From positions 23,976-87,975 of the forward strand of contig CBFIDE010000009.1 in the NCBI GenBank assembly GCA_965661265.1: DNA of 64,000 nt, written 5' to 3'. The notes beneath the pieces are model-generated. The model had not been told where the DNA came from. It worked only from the letters and a program-made list of their open reading frames with translations, and made no database searches. The first letter of the stretch is position 1, and every line of letters begins with the position of its first letter. Of the stretch, positions 41,600-49,993 are shown one piece after another. Source of the DNA: CBFIDE01 sp965661265 (lineage in GTDB: Bacteria; Bacteroidota; Bacteroidia; Flavobacteriales; Schleiferiaceae). The position numbers were made by a program, and so were the translations under genes.

Positions 41600-43426
41600 C
41601 TATTCAAGATCTAGGTCAAGAGTTCTTTTTAAATCCTTTAAACTGGGATTTTTCTCTGCCATATACTCAAACTTTTCCTCAGGACTATAAGGTACAGCGG
41701 TTCTTTTAGAAGGATTGATAAAGCATTCTATCCTCAAAGAGTAATTATTTAACTTTTCTCTTAGAAATCTTTGAGCATCAGGGATTAGCTTGCTTACTAA
41801 TTCTGCTTGAATGTCCGTTTCTAATTGAATTTGAACTTTAAAATTATCTAAAAGTTTAAATTCTTTATTCATCACAGCAGCCTGATATTGCTTGCCGAAA
41901 TCATCTAAATTGGAATCTAAATGCTCTTTCCAGAACTTGGTATACTGCTCCAAAGTAAAGGGAGTTTTTGGCATATTCTCTAATGCCGCCAATTCATCAA
42001 TTTCCTCACCTGCTTCTTTATTCTCTATAATTTCTAGTCCCTTGCTGATAGAAATACTAGATCTTCTATTTCTTGCTCGTTTAGCAATTGCTCCTTCATT
42101 AGCAGTGGCTTTGGCTTGCTCTTCTGGGGCAACTTTGCTTTCTGTAGGGCTTGGGTAATTTTCTGAAGCTTCTTGGATTGGCACTTGGCTTATCACCTCA
42201 GAACTTATGTGCTCAGTTTTGTTCTCTTTAACTATTGCTCTTTCCTTAGTATCAGGTACTTGTGAGACTTCTTCCTTAATTGTGGTTTTTTTTTCAATCG
42301 GCTTTACAGCGATTTTACTCTGAGGGGTAATAGGAGAGGGTGCACTTATGTGCTTGGGTTCAGACTTTTTTTTTTCTTGGCCCAATTGGCTAAGTTCCAT
42401 TAAGCAAATCTCAACGAGTAGTCGAGGATTGTTTGCCATCTTATAGGAAGTATCCACTTTACTCAATAAGCTCAATGCTTCAAATATCCAATTGACTGGA
42501 AATGCAGCAGATTGATTTTTATAGTTTTCCTTAGAATCTTCATTAATCTCCAAAAGATTAAGGGTCTTAGCATCCTTACTGACCAAAAGATCTCTGAAGT
42601 GAGATGCCAATCCATTGATGAATAAATGACCATCAAATCCTAGTTTAAGGATATCATTGAATAGACTTAATAGTCCTGCATGATCCTGATTAGCTATTAG
42701 CTCACAAGTTTTAAAGTAATAATCATAATCCAAAATCCTCAGATTGTCAATCACCGCTTTATAAGTTAGCTCTTTACCGCTAAAGGAAGCAATACGATCA
42801 AATATTGAAAGGGCATCTCTTAATGCTCCGTCTGCCTTTTCAGCGATAATATGCAGCGCTCTTGATTCAGCAGTAATTCCTTCTTGCTGGGCCACACCCT
42901 TTAAGTGCTTAGCGATGTCTTCTACACCAATTCTTCTAAAATCATAGATTTGGCATCGACTTAGAATAGTAGGGATTATTTTATGCTTCTCTGTTGTCGC
43001 TAAAATGAATATTGCATGCTTTGGGGGCTCTTCTAAGGTTTTTAGAAAAGCGTTAAAGGCATTCTGAGAGAGCATATGTACCTCATCAATGATGTAAATT
43101 TTATAGCGTCCCTTTTGTGGAGCAAACCTTACTTGATCAATAAGGTTTCTGATGTCGTCAACAGAATTGTTAGATGCCGCATCTAATTCAAAAATGTTTA
43201 ATGAAAAATCATCTTCAGACAATCCTTCTTCTTCGTTGATTCTCTTGGCAAGAATCCGAGCACATGTAGTCTTGCCAACACCTCTAGGTCCAGTAAACAG
43301 GAGAGCTTGCGCTAAGTGATCACTTTCGATAGCCTTTTCAAGCGTGGAAGTAACATGGGCTTGACCAACAACTTCTTCAAAAGTTTTAGGTCTGTATTTT
43401 CTTGCTGAAACAACGAAATTTTCCAT
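41600..43426 (-). CDS. dnaX: DNA polymerase III subunit gamma/tau
   Basis: A 608-residue clamp-loader ATPase and replisome organiser. SARKYRPKTFEEVVGQ opens it, GPRGVGKTTCARILA is the Walker A loop (about residues 46-60), YIIDEVHMLS is the Walker B, and FILATTEKHKIIPTILSRC the sensor 1 and Arg-finger region. The four-Cys zinc module found between the Walker A helix and ELDAASN in most bacteria is replaced by the acidic segment EEEGLSEDDF without Cys. The middle (about 350-480) is a Lys/Glu-rich, low-complexity linker, then a C-terminal tau domain. The conserved N-terminus forces the ATG at 43426, only 4 bases after a perfect promoter box. Confidence 0.95.
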   Translation of the reverse strand: MENFVVSARKYRPKTFEEVVGQAHVTSTLEKAIESDHLAQALLFTGPRGVGKTTCARILAKRINEEEGLSEDDFSLNIFELDAASNNSVDDIRNLIDQVRFAPQKGRYKIYIIDEVHMLSQNAFNAFLKTLEEPPKHAIFILATTEKHKIIPTILSRCQIYDFRRIGVEDIAKHLKGVAQQEGITAESRALHIIAEKADGALRDALSIFDRIASFSGKELTYKAVIDNLRILDYDYYFKTCELIANQDHAGLLSLFNDILKLGFDGHLFINGLASHFRDLLVSKDAKTLNLLEINEDSKENYKNQSAAFPVNWIFEALSLLSKVDTSYKMANNPRLLVEICLMELSQLGQEKKKSEPKHISAPSPITPQSKIAVKPIEKKTTIKEEVSQVPDTKERAIVKENKTEHISSEVISQVPIQEASENYPSPTESKVAPEEQAKATANEGAIAKRARNRRSSISISKGLEIIENKEAGEEIDELAALENMPKTPFTLEQYTKFWKEHLDSNLDDFGKQYQAAVMNKEFKLLDNFKVQIQLETDIQAELVSKLIPDAQRFLREKLNNYSLRIECFINPSKRTAVPYSPEEKFEYMAEKNPSLKDLKRTLDLDLE

Positions 43427-43430
43427 TAGA

Positions 43431-43439
43431 GCAAATATA
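43431..43439 (-). promoter_or_regulatory. Promoter -7 box of dnaX (TATATTTGC), predicted leaderless
   Basis: Perfect TAnnTTTG box on the minus strand, 4 bases before the dnaX ATG. The start codon cannot be moved because the N-terminus is conserved, so the mRNA should carry essentially no leader. Confidence 0.65.
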
Positions 43440-43455
43440 AAAATATGTCATGGGT

Positions 43456-43499
43456 GGATCTTTATTTGAACGTCCTTTTATGAACAAATTTAGAGATCC
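43456..43499. repeat. 44-base imperfect inverted repeat between dnaX and rpsF
   Basis: GGATCT at the left end pairs with AGATCC at the right, and an inner ATTTG pairs with CAAAT; the two short helices are separated by a few unpaired bases and the loop is about 16 bases. It lies in the 210-base divergent gap, upstream of both promoters. No coding or mobile-element match is evident. Confidence 0.45.
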
Positions 43500-43552
43500 G
43501 CTGATATTCAATGGATTTTTGTCATTTTTACAGCATTATAAAGTCCTAAAGC

Positions 43553-43583
43553 TTTGAATCTCAAAAGAATTATTTACTTTTGC
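43553..43583 (+). promoter_or_regulatory. Promoter of rpsF-rpsR-rplI (TTTG -18- TACTTTTGC)
   Basis: TTTG at 43553-43556, an 18-base spacer, then TACTTTTGC (43575-43583). One of the best matches to both promoter elements in the window. It gives a leader of about 50 bases before rpsF. Confidence 0.75.
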
Positions 43584-43584
43584 C

Positions 43585-43605
43585 GTCCCTTATAAATAAG
43601 GGGAC
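43585..43605 (+). promoter_or_regulatory. Hairpin at the start of the rpsF leader
   Basis: GTCCC with GGGAC, extended by TTA/TAA across one bulged G, forms a hairpin two bases after the promoter box, just 5' of rpsF. An S6:S18 autoregulatory leader is known in many bacteria, but the start of transcription could fall inside this stem, so the assignment is tentative. Confidence 0.35.
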
Positions 43606-43636
43606 TTTTTAATAAATAATAAATAATTCATTACAG

Positions 43637-43981
43637 ATGAACAATTACGAATCCGTTTTCATCATGAATCCCGTCTTATCTGCAGAGCAGGTAAGGGAAA
43701 CGGTTGACAAGTTCTTAGACTTAATCAAAGCTAAGGGTGGAAAAATTGTGACTGAAGAAGATTGGGGCTTACGTAAGTTAGCTTACCCTATTCAGCACAA
43801 AAAAAGTGGTTTTTACTTTTTAATTGAGTTCCAAGTGGCTGGAGAATTTATCGCTCCACTAGAAGTTGAAATGAAGCGTGACGAGCGCCTAATGAGATTT
43901 TTAACCATGAAGATGGACAAGCACCATGTAGAATTTGCAGGTGCAAGAAGAAAGAAAATGCAAACCACTAAAACTAAGTAA
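43637..43981 (+). CDS. rpsF: 30S ribosomal protein S6
   Basis: A 114-residue S6, which binds 16S rRNA together with S18 on the small-subunit platform. NYESVFIMNPVLSAEQV opens it, EEDWGLRKLAYPIQHKKSGFYFLIEFQ is the conserved core, and DERLMRFLTMKMDKHHVEFA is the C-terminal helix and strand. It is the first gene of the rpsF-rpsR-rplI operon, followed by rpsR after 3 bases. The promoter, leader hairpin and tight spacing are typical of a ribosomal operon that may be autoregulated. Confidence 0.97.
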   Translation: MNNYESVFIMNPVLSAEQVRETVDKFLDLIKAKGGKIVTEEDWGLRKLAYPIQHKKSGFYFLIEFQVAGEFIAPLEVEMKRDERLMRFLTMKMDKHHVEFAGARRKKMQTTKTK

Positions 43982-43984
43982 GAT

Positions 43985-44272
43985 ATGAGTCAATTAGAAA
44001 CAGGTTCTAATCAATCAGAGATTAGATATTTACAGCCATTAAGTATTGATACTGGTAACCGTGAAAAATATTGTCGTTTCACTCGTTACGGAATCAAATA
44101 TGTAGACTATAAGGATACTACTTTCCTTACAGGTTTTGTAAATGAGCAAGGAAAGATCCTTCCTCGTAGACTTACCGGAACTTCTTTGAAGTACCAGCGT
44201 AAAGTTTCAACAGCAGTTAAAAGAGCACGTCACTTGGCATTAATGCCTTACGTAGCAGATAACCTTAAATAA
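43985..44272 (+). CDS. rpsR: 30S ribosomal protein S18
   Basis: A 95-residue S18, the partner of S6 on 16S rRNA. IKYVDYKDTTFLTGFVNEQGKILPRRLTGTS is the S18 signature and is followed by KYQRKVSTAVKRARHLALMPYV. The N-terminal extension (about 25 residues, with one Cys in KYCRFTRYG) resembles that of other Bacteroidota. It is 3 bases after rpsF and 10 bases before rplI. No Shine-Dalgarno-like purine run beyond AAGTAAGAT precedes the start. Confidence 0.97.
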   Translation: MSQLETGSNQSEIRYLQPLSIDTGNREKYCRFTRYGIKYVDYKDTTFLTGFVNEQGKILPRRLTGTSLKYQRKVSTAVKRARHLALMPYVADNLK

Positions 44273-44282
44273 TCCAAGAGCA

Positions 44283-44732
44283 ATGGAATTGATTTTAAAA
44301 CAAGACGTTGATCACCTTGGCTACAAGGACGATTTAGTAACGGTTAAGAACGGTTACGGACGTAATTACTTAATACCTCACGGAATGGCTACTTTGGCTA
44401 CTCCAGGAGCTAAGAAAATGCTTGCTGAAGATATTAAGCAGCGTATGCATAAAGAAGCTAAAGCTATTGAAGAAGCAAATAAAATTGCTGAAGCATTAAG
44501 AGGCGATACAATAAAAATCACCGCTAAGACTGGTGGTGGAAATAAATTATTCGGATCTATCTCTAACGCTAATTTAGCTGAGGAATTAACTAAAGCGGGT
44601 CACCATATTGACCGTAAGTTTATTCAGATTCAAGGTGGTACTATTAGAGCTACAGGACCTTATACTGCTAACATTCGTCTTCACCGTGAAGTGAATATCG
44701 AATTAGCTTTTGAAGTTATAGCTGAGAAGTAA
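44283..44732 (+). CDS. rplI: 50S ribosomal protein L9
   Basis: A 149-residue L9, which binds 23S rRNA near L1 and affects translational fidelity. ELILKQDVDHLGYKDDLVTVKNGYGRNYLIPHGMA is the conserved N-terminal domain. The long connecting helix and a C-terminal domain with GGGNKLFGSISNANLAEEL and IRLHREVNIELAFEVI follow. Its standard length and place as third gene in the rpsF operon make identity certain. A strong terminator begins 20 bases after the stop codon. Confidence 0.97.
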   Translation: MELILKQDVDHLGYKDDLVTVKNGYGRNYLIPHGMATLATPGAKKMLAEDIKQRMHKEAKAIEEANKIAEALRGDTIKITAKTGGGNKLFGSISNANLAEELTKAGHHIDRKFIQIQGGTIRATGPYTANIRLHREVNIELAFEVIAEK

Positions 44733-44752
44733 TATCTTTTTAGAAATAAACA

Positions 44753-44789
44753 AGACCCCGCTTGATTTATCATAGCGGGGTTTTTTTAA
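44753..44789 (+). terminator. Intrinsic terminator of rpsF-rpsR-rplI
   Basis: ACCCCGCT and AGCGGGGT close an 11-base loop, followed by seven T's. The end of the T-tract runs into TAATTTTAG, a variant -7 box for the DUF3124 gene. Confidence 0.9.
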
Positions 44790-44815
44790 TTTTAGCCTCT
44801 TCTTAAACTAAGGAC

Positions 44816-45394
44816 TTGAAAATAAGATTACATTCATTCATTCTTATTCTTTTCATTGCACTCTCCTGTATTGAAAAGCAAAAGCCTTTGCCAAAATCGG
44901 ACAAACTGAATCTTAAGCTAAGCGATATTCAACGCGATGAAATAGTTTTTACAGAAAAGGTCTTTGTTCCTATGTATTCTTCAGATTTAGAGAATACAAG
45001 CTTATCAGAATCTTATCTTTTTACTACTCAATTAAGTATCGAGAATACTGACAATAAGAATCCCATCTTTATTGATAACATTTCTTACTATAACTCTGCT
45101 GGACAGAAAGTAGAAGAGTATTCTGACTCTAGTTTAGTTCTGAATCCTCTAGAGAAGAAGGAGATTTTAATTGCCTCTAATGAGTTAATGGCTAATCAAA
45201 CTTCAAGCTTTATTGTAGAATGGCAAGCTATAGATAGTAACTCCAGGCCATTGATTCAAGGTGTTATGCTCGGAAAAGAAAAATCAACAGGATTGAGTTA
45301 TATAAATAAGGGAAAGGTTATTATGCGTACTGATAATAAGGGGCGCATCATGCAACAAGATACTAGTATCACTTTGCCAAATACAGAAGACTAA
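44816..45394 (+). CDS. DUF3124 family lipoprotein
   Basis: A 192-residue lipoprotein. The signal sequence KIRLHSFILILFIALSC ends in a lipobox Cys (about residue 18). EKVFVPMYSSDLENTSLSESYLFTTQLSIENTDNKNPIFI is the DUF3124 N-terminal pattern, and IVEWQAIDSNSRPLIQGVMLGKEKSTGLSYINKGKVI the C-terminal one. DUF3124 has no known activity. The start is TTG, since no ATG occurs before the mature part. A variant -7 box lies 20 bases upstream within the previous terminator's T-tract. It ends 2 bases from the convergent LOG gene, leaving no space for a terminator. Confidence 0.78.
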   Translation: MKIRLHSFILILFIALSCIEKQKPLPKSDKLNLKLSDIQRDEIVFTEKVFVPMYSSDLENTSLSESYLFTTQLSIENTDNKNPIFIDNISYYNSAGQKVEEYSDSSLVLNPLEKKEILIASNELMANQTSSFIVEWQAIDSNSRPLIQGVMLGKEKSTGLSYINKGKVIMRTDNKGRIMQQDTSITLPNTED

Positions 45395-45396
45395 GT

Positions 45397-46110
45397 TTAG
45401 AAGTTTGGTTTTAGGGTATGCTCCTTACAGAAATCATTCACAACTTCTACCGCTTCATCAGCTGTATCAACGAGCTTAAATAAATCTAAATCTTCTGGAC
45501 TAATCGTTTTATACCTATCAAGTAAAGTAGTTTTTATCCAGTCAAGTAATCCTTTCCAAAACTCTTTCCCCACTAATACAATCGGGAATCGTGCAATTTT
45601 ATCTGTTTGGATTAACGTCAAGGACTCAAATAATTCATCAAGAGTTCCAAAGCCACCTGGCATGACAATAAAAGCCTGAGAATATTTCATAAACATTACT
45701 TTTCTCACAAAGAAGTAATCAAAGTTGAGGTTCTTATCATTGTCAATATAATCGTTGAAGTGCTGTTCAAAAGGAAGATCTATATTCAATCCCACGGAAG
45801 TGGCATTTGCAGCTTGGGCGCCTCTATTTCCTGCTTCCATTATACCAGGGCCACCGCCAGTGATTATTCCAAAACCTGACTGTGTAATCTTTTCAGCGAT
45901 TTCCTGTGCTAACTTATATTCAGGATCTTCAGAAGCTGTTCTTGCTGATCCAAAAATGGTAACACATGGGCCAATTCTACCCAATGTTTCATAGCCAGTT
46001 ACGAACTCAGACATCACCTTGAATATTGCCCAGCTATCATTGGTTTTAATTTCATTCCAAGTTCTAGCCTTAAAAGCTGCTCTGATTCTGTCTTCGTTCT
46101 CTTTAGCCAT
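45397..46110 (-). CDS. LOG-family Rossmann-fold protein (TIGR00730)
   Basis: A 237-residue protein of the Lonely Guy (LOG) family, some of which release cytokinin bases from their nucleotides while others act as nucleotide 5'-monophosphate nucleosidases. CVTIFGSARTASEDPEYKLA opens the fold, GIITGGGPGIMEAGNRGA is the first conserved motif and VMPGGFGTLDELFE the second, carrying the phosphate-binding loop. The substrate cannot be read. It follows uvrA after 2 bases on the minus strand and ends the rmlC-lytic transglycosylase-uvrA run. Confidence 0.88.
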   Translation of the reverse strand: MAKENEDRIRAAFKARTWNEIKTNDSWAIFKVMSEFVTGYETLGRIGPCVTIFGSARTASEDPEYKLAQEIAEKITQSGFGIITGGGPGIMEAGNRGAQAANATSVGLNIDLPFEQHFNDYIDNDKNLNFDYFFVRKVMFMKYSQAFIVMPGGFGTLDELFESLTLIQTDKIARFPIVLVGKEFWKGLLDWIKTTLLDRYKTISPEDLDLFKLVDTADEAVEVVNDFCKEHTLKPNF

Positions 46111-46112
46111 AA

Positions 46113-48956
46113 TTATCTTTCTAGTTCTGCTTTTAAATACTGCCCTGTAAAGCTTTCAGGATGCTTGATTAGCTTTTCAGGCGATCCTTCAAAAACTACA
46201 GTTCCTCCGGCATCTCCGCCATCAGGCCCCATATCAATGATATGATCTGCCAGTTTAATAACGTCCATATTATGCTCTATGATGAGAACACTATTTCCTC
46301 TATCAACAAGCTTTTGAATCACATCCATCAATACCTTTACATCTTCAAAATGTAAACCTGTTGTAGGCTCATCCAAGATATATAAAGTTTGACCTGTATC
46401 TCTTTTACTGAGCTCTGTTGCTAATTTCACTCTTTGCGCCTCACCACCAGAAAGTGTCGTGGATTGCTGACCTAAAGTTATATAGCCTAATCCAACTTCT
46501 TTAAGGGTTTTTAGCTTGATGAATATCTTAGGAATGCTCTCAAAAAAGTCTACGGCACTATTAACACTCATCTCTAGAACGTCAGAAATGGACTTTCCTT
46601 TATATCTAAGCTCTAAAGTTTCTCTATTAAATCGTTTTCCTTGGCAGGTCTCACAATGAACGTAAACGTCTGGAAGGAAATTCATTTCGATTACTCGGAT
46701 ACCAGCACCTTCACAAGTCTCGCATCTTCCTCCCTTGACATTAAAAGAGAACCTTCCGGGTTTATATCCTCTAATCTTGGCCTCTGGTAACTTTGCAAAT
46801 AGATCTCTAATATCACTCAATACACCTGTATAGGTTGCTGGATTTGATCTTGGAGTTCTTCCAATGGGTGATTGGTCAATATCTATCACCTTGTCTATAT
46901 TCTTTAAGCCTGATATGCTACTGTATGGCATGGGTTGCTTCACTGCCTTAAAAAAGAACTTATTTAAAATAGGGTAAAGTGTTTCATTGATAAGGGTGGA
47001 TTTTCCACTTCCTGATACACCTGTTACTACTACTAATTGACCCAATGGAATTTTAATTGAAACATCTTTTAGATTGTTTCCTGTAGCTCCTTTGAGTATG
47101 ATGCTTTTGGAATTGCCTTTTCTCCTTTCCGCTGGAATCGCGATTTCCTTCTGACCGTTTAAGTACTGAGCCGTTAAGCTATCGCTAGAAAGGATATCTT
47201 TTAGAGTACCTTTGGCTATTACATCACCACCTCTTCTTCCGGCATAAGGTCCAATATCAAAAATATAATCTGCTTGCTCAATCATATCTCTATCATGTTC
47301 TACAACAATAACAGAGTTTCCTACATCCCTAAGATCCATTAAGGATTTGATCAGTTTGTGATTGTCTCTTTGGTGAAGACCGATACTTGGCTCATCTAAA
47401 ATATAAAGCACATTCACTAATTGAGAACCAATTTGAGTGGCTAGGCGAATTCTTTGTGCTTCACCACCAGAAAGACTCTTAGCAGGTCTGTTTAGGCTGA
47501 GATATCCTAATCCAACATTCAATAGAAAGCCAGTCCTAACCTGTAATTCTTTAATTATTTCTGTTCCTATTATTCTTTGATTTTCATCAAGAGTTGGAAT
47601 GATATTCTCAAACCATGTGTTTAAAGACTGAATGCTCATCCTTGATAAATCAGAGATGGATGAATCATTGATCTTGAAATGACGACTTTCAATTTTCAAA
47701 CGATCTGCATTACATGACTTACAAACAGCTTTCTGCATAAAGCCGTCAGCCCAGCGCTTGATACTCTTGCTTTTAGATTCTACACTTTGAGTTTGGATGA
47801 AATTAATAATTCCCTCAAAGCTAATATTGTATTTCCGTGTAATTCCCAGGTTCTTATTCTCAACTTCAAAAGCCTCTTCTGCACCATGCATGATCACTTC
47901 CATTCCAGCCTTTGGAATATCTTTAAGTGGAGTGTCTAGTTTAAAGTCATAGCGATCTCCTATAATTTCAAGCTGATTGAAAATCCAAGTTCTCTTGAAC
48001 TCACCTAGAGGTGCAATACCACCTTTCTTTATACTCAGGCGATCATCTGGGATGATCTTTTCTATGTCTATTTCAGATACTTCTCCAAGGCCATTGCACT
48101 TGGGGCAGGCTCCTTTTGGCGAATTAAAAGAGAAGGTGTTAGGTTCCGGTTCTGGATAAGAAATACCTGAAGTAGGGCACATCAGATGCTTGCTAAAGAA
48201 TCTCAATTTGTCCATTCCATATTCCATCACAGCTAAAACGCCTTGACCATGTTTTAAAGCTGTGGATAAAGACTCCTTCAGTCTCTTTTCATCTAAGTCA
48301 TTATCCAACTGAAGTCTATCAATAACAACTTCAATATCGTGGTTTTTGTAGCGGTCCAATCGCATCCCTCTTTGGATGTCCATGAGCTCACCATCTACTC
48401 TTACTTTTACAAATCCTTGCTTGGCTATATGTTCAAACAATTCTCTATAATGCCCCTTTCGGGATCGTACAAGCGGAGCCAAAATAAGTAGCTTTTTGCC
48501 GCTAAAGTCTTTTAATATAAGGTCGCGAATCTTTTCTTCTGTATAGCTCAACATTTTCTCTCCAGTGTTATAACTGTAAGCTGTTGAGGCTCTTGCAAAG
48601 AGAAGTCTAAGAAAATCATAGATCTCTGTTACAGTACCAACTGTTGATCTAGGATTTTTATTCGTAGTTTTTTGTTCAATAGAAATAACAGGACTTAAAC
48701 CGTTGATCTTATCAACATCTGGTCTTTCCATATTTCCTAAAAATTGCCTTGCATAGGCAGAAAACGTCTCGATGTATCTTCTTTGGCCTTCTGCATAGAT
48801 TGTATCAAATGCTAAAGAGGATTTACCACTACCACTTAGTCCTGTAATGACTACCAATTGGTTTCTTGGAATTTTTACATCTATATTTTTAAGATTGTGA
48901 ACTCGAGCTCCTAAGACTTCAATATACTCTTGTTCCTGCAATAGGTCTTCTGACAT
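46113..48956 (-). CDS. uvrA: UvrABC excinuclease subunit A
   Basis: A 947-residue UvrA, the DNA-damage sensor of nucleotide excision repair. The first Walker A is TGLSGSGKSSLAFDTIYAEG, the signature is LSGGEAQRIRLATQIGSQL, and the Walker B LYILDEPSIGLHQRDN. The second ABC domain repeats these with GVSGSGKSTLINETLYP, LSGGEAQRVKLATELS and LYILDEPTTGLH. Zinc-finger Cys pairs are visible in CPKCNGLGEV and in CETCEGAGIRV/CETCQGKRF. The start overlaps the lytic transglycosylase gene (ATGA-type junction). UvrB and UvrC are not in the window. Confidence 0.97.
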   Translation of the reverse strand: MSEDLLQEQEYIEVLGARVHNLKNIDVKIPRNQLVVITGLSGSGKSSLAFDTIYAEGQRRYIETFSAYARQFLGNMERPDVDKINGLSPVISIEQKTTNKNPRSTVGTVTEIYDFLRLLFARASTAYSYNTGEKMLSYTEEKIRDLILKDFSGKKLLILAPLVRSRKGHYRELFEHIAKQGFVKVRVDGELMDIQRGMRLDRYKNHDIEVVIDRLQLDNDLDEKRLKESLSTALKHGQGVLAVMEYGMDKLRFFSKHLMCPTSGISYPEPEPNTFSFNSPKGACPKCNGLGEVSEIDIEKIIPDDRLSIKKGGIAPLGEFKRTWIFNQLEIIGDRYDFKLDTPLKDIPKAGMEVIMHGAEEAFEVENKNLGITRKYNISFEGIINFIQTQSVESKSKSIKRWADGFMQKAVCKSCNADRLKIESRHFKINDSSISDLSRMSIQSLNTWFENIIPTLDENQRIIGTEIIKELQVRTGFLLNVGLGYLSLNRPAKSLSGGEAQRIRLATQIGSQLVNVLYILDEPSIGLHQRDNHKLIKSLMDLRDVGNSVIVVEHDRDMIEQADYIFDIGPYAGRRGGDVIAKGTLKDILSSDSLTAQYLNGQKEIAIPAERRKGNSKSIILKGATGNNLKDVSIKIPLGQLVVVTGVSGSGKSTLINETLYPILNKFFFKAVKQPMPYSSISGLKNIDKVIDIDQSPIGRTPRSNPATYTGVLSDIRDLFAKLPEAKIRGYKPGRFSFNVKGGRCETCEGAGIRVIEMNFLPDVYVHCETCQGKRFNRETLELRYKGKSISDVLEMSVNSAVDFFESIPKIFIKLKTLKEVGLGYITLGQQSTTLSGGEAQRVKLATELSKRDTGQTLYILDEPTTGLHFEDVKVLMDVIQKLVDRGNSVLIIEHNMDVIKLADHIIDMGPDGGDAGGTVVFEGSPEKLIKHPESFTGQYLKAELER

Positions 48957-49993
48957 TAATCTTCCTCTATTTTAGTGCTGTCAATCTGATTAGTATCCAT
49001 AGGCTCTACCCATTCGGTTTCTGGAATTAATAGACTATCGTTAGGGTGAAAAACAGACTCTTCATTCAGCTCATAATGCCCTTTTTTAGGAATATCAATT
49101 ATATAGGTCTTTCCATCAGAAACTTTCAAGAATTCTTGTCTTAACCATGGGTTATGGTATTTCAAAATTCTATAATTGATTCCTTTTTCATGAGCCCAAT
49201 CACCAAAGTTGGTAATGCTTGAGTCTACCGCAACCTCATAGGTAGGAATAGGAGCGTACAAATCTTTCTTTCTTAGGTGAAAACCATATTTATCCGGGCT
49301 TCCCATTATTTCTTTCACTGCCATTATTCTGAATACATAGCGGGCTGTCTCTTCATTTAGGGTCAGCTCATAATATGATTTAGCCTTTTGTCTTTCTAAT
49401 TGCTTCTTGACTCCGTTGATACCCATATTATAACTTGCTGCAGCTAGTGTCCAAGTGCCCAATTCTGCTTTAGCTTCTTTTAAGTATTCACAAGCAACTT
49501 GAGTAGCTTTTTCTAAATGGTATCTTTCGTCCACCTCATTATTAACCTCTAGACCATATTGATTAGCCGTTGGTTTCATGATTTGCCAGAAGCCTACTGC
49601 TCCTGCTGGAGAAACAACATTTCTCATTCCACTTTCTACTAAGGCTAGATATTTAAAATCATCTGGAATACCATTTTTCTCTAAAATCGGCTCAATTATA
49701 GGAAAGTATCTGGCCGCCCTCTTGAACATTAAAAGAGTATTACTCTGCCAATAAGTATTGACTAATAATTCTCTGTCAAAACGCTCATAGATCTCTGGAT
49801 CTAAAAGAGGAGCTTTTTCGTCTCCAATCGAAATATTTTCTGGAATCTTAATAGCATAAATCGCATAATCTTCTTGAAACATTTGCTGATAGCTCTTATT
49901 ATCTTTCTCTTCATAACTCAAGAAGGAAATAAAATGAAGACCTAATAATATCACGCTTAGCATGATTACAATTCTAGTAAACCTACTCATCAT
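48956..49993 (-). CDS. Membrane-bound lytic transglycosylase (SLT domain, MltD-like)
   Basis: A 345-residue peptidoglycan lytic transglycosylase. An N-terminal signal anchor (IVIMLSVILLGLHFISFL) is followed by an SLT domain: YLALVESGMRNVVSPAGAVGFWQIMKPTA contains the catalytic Glu in ESG, and LAAASYNMGINGVKKQLE is the last SLT motif. The rest of the protein (from about 240) has no LysM repeat that I recognise. The start overlaps the rmlC stop (ATGA), and its end abuts uvrA. The role is remodelling or recycling the cell wall in the periplasm. Confidence 0.9.
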   Translation of the reverse strand: MMSRFTRIVIMLSVILLGLHFISFLSYEEKDNKSYQQMFQEDYAIYAIKIPENISIGDEKAPLLDPEIYERFDRELLVNTYWQSNTLLMFKRAARYFPIIEPILEKNGIPDDFKYLALVESGMRNVVSPAGAVGFWQIMKPTANQYGLEVNNEVDERYHLEKATQVACEYLKEAKAELGTWTLAAASYNMGINGVKKQLERQKAKSYYELTLNEETARYVFRIMAVKEIMGSPDKYGFHLRKKDLYAPIPTYEVAVDSSITNFGDWAHEKGINYRILKYHNPWLRQEFLKVSDGKTYIIDIPKKGHYELNEESVFHPNDSLLIPETEWVEPMDTNQIDSTKIEED

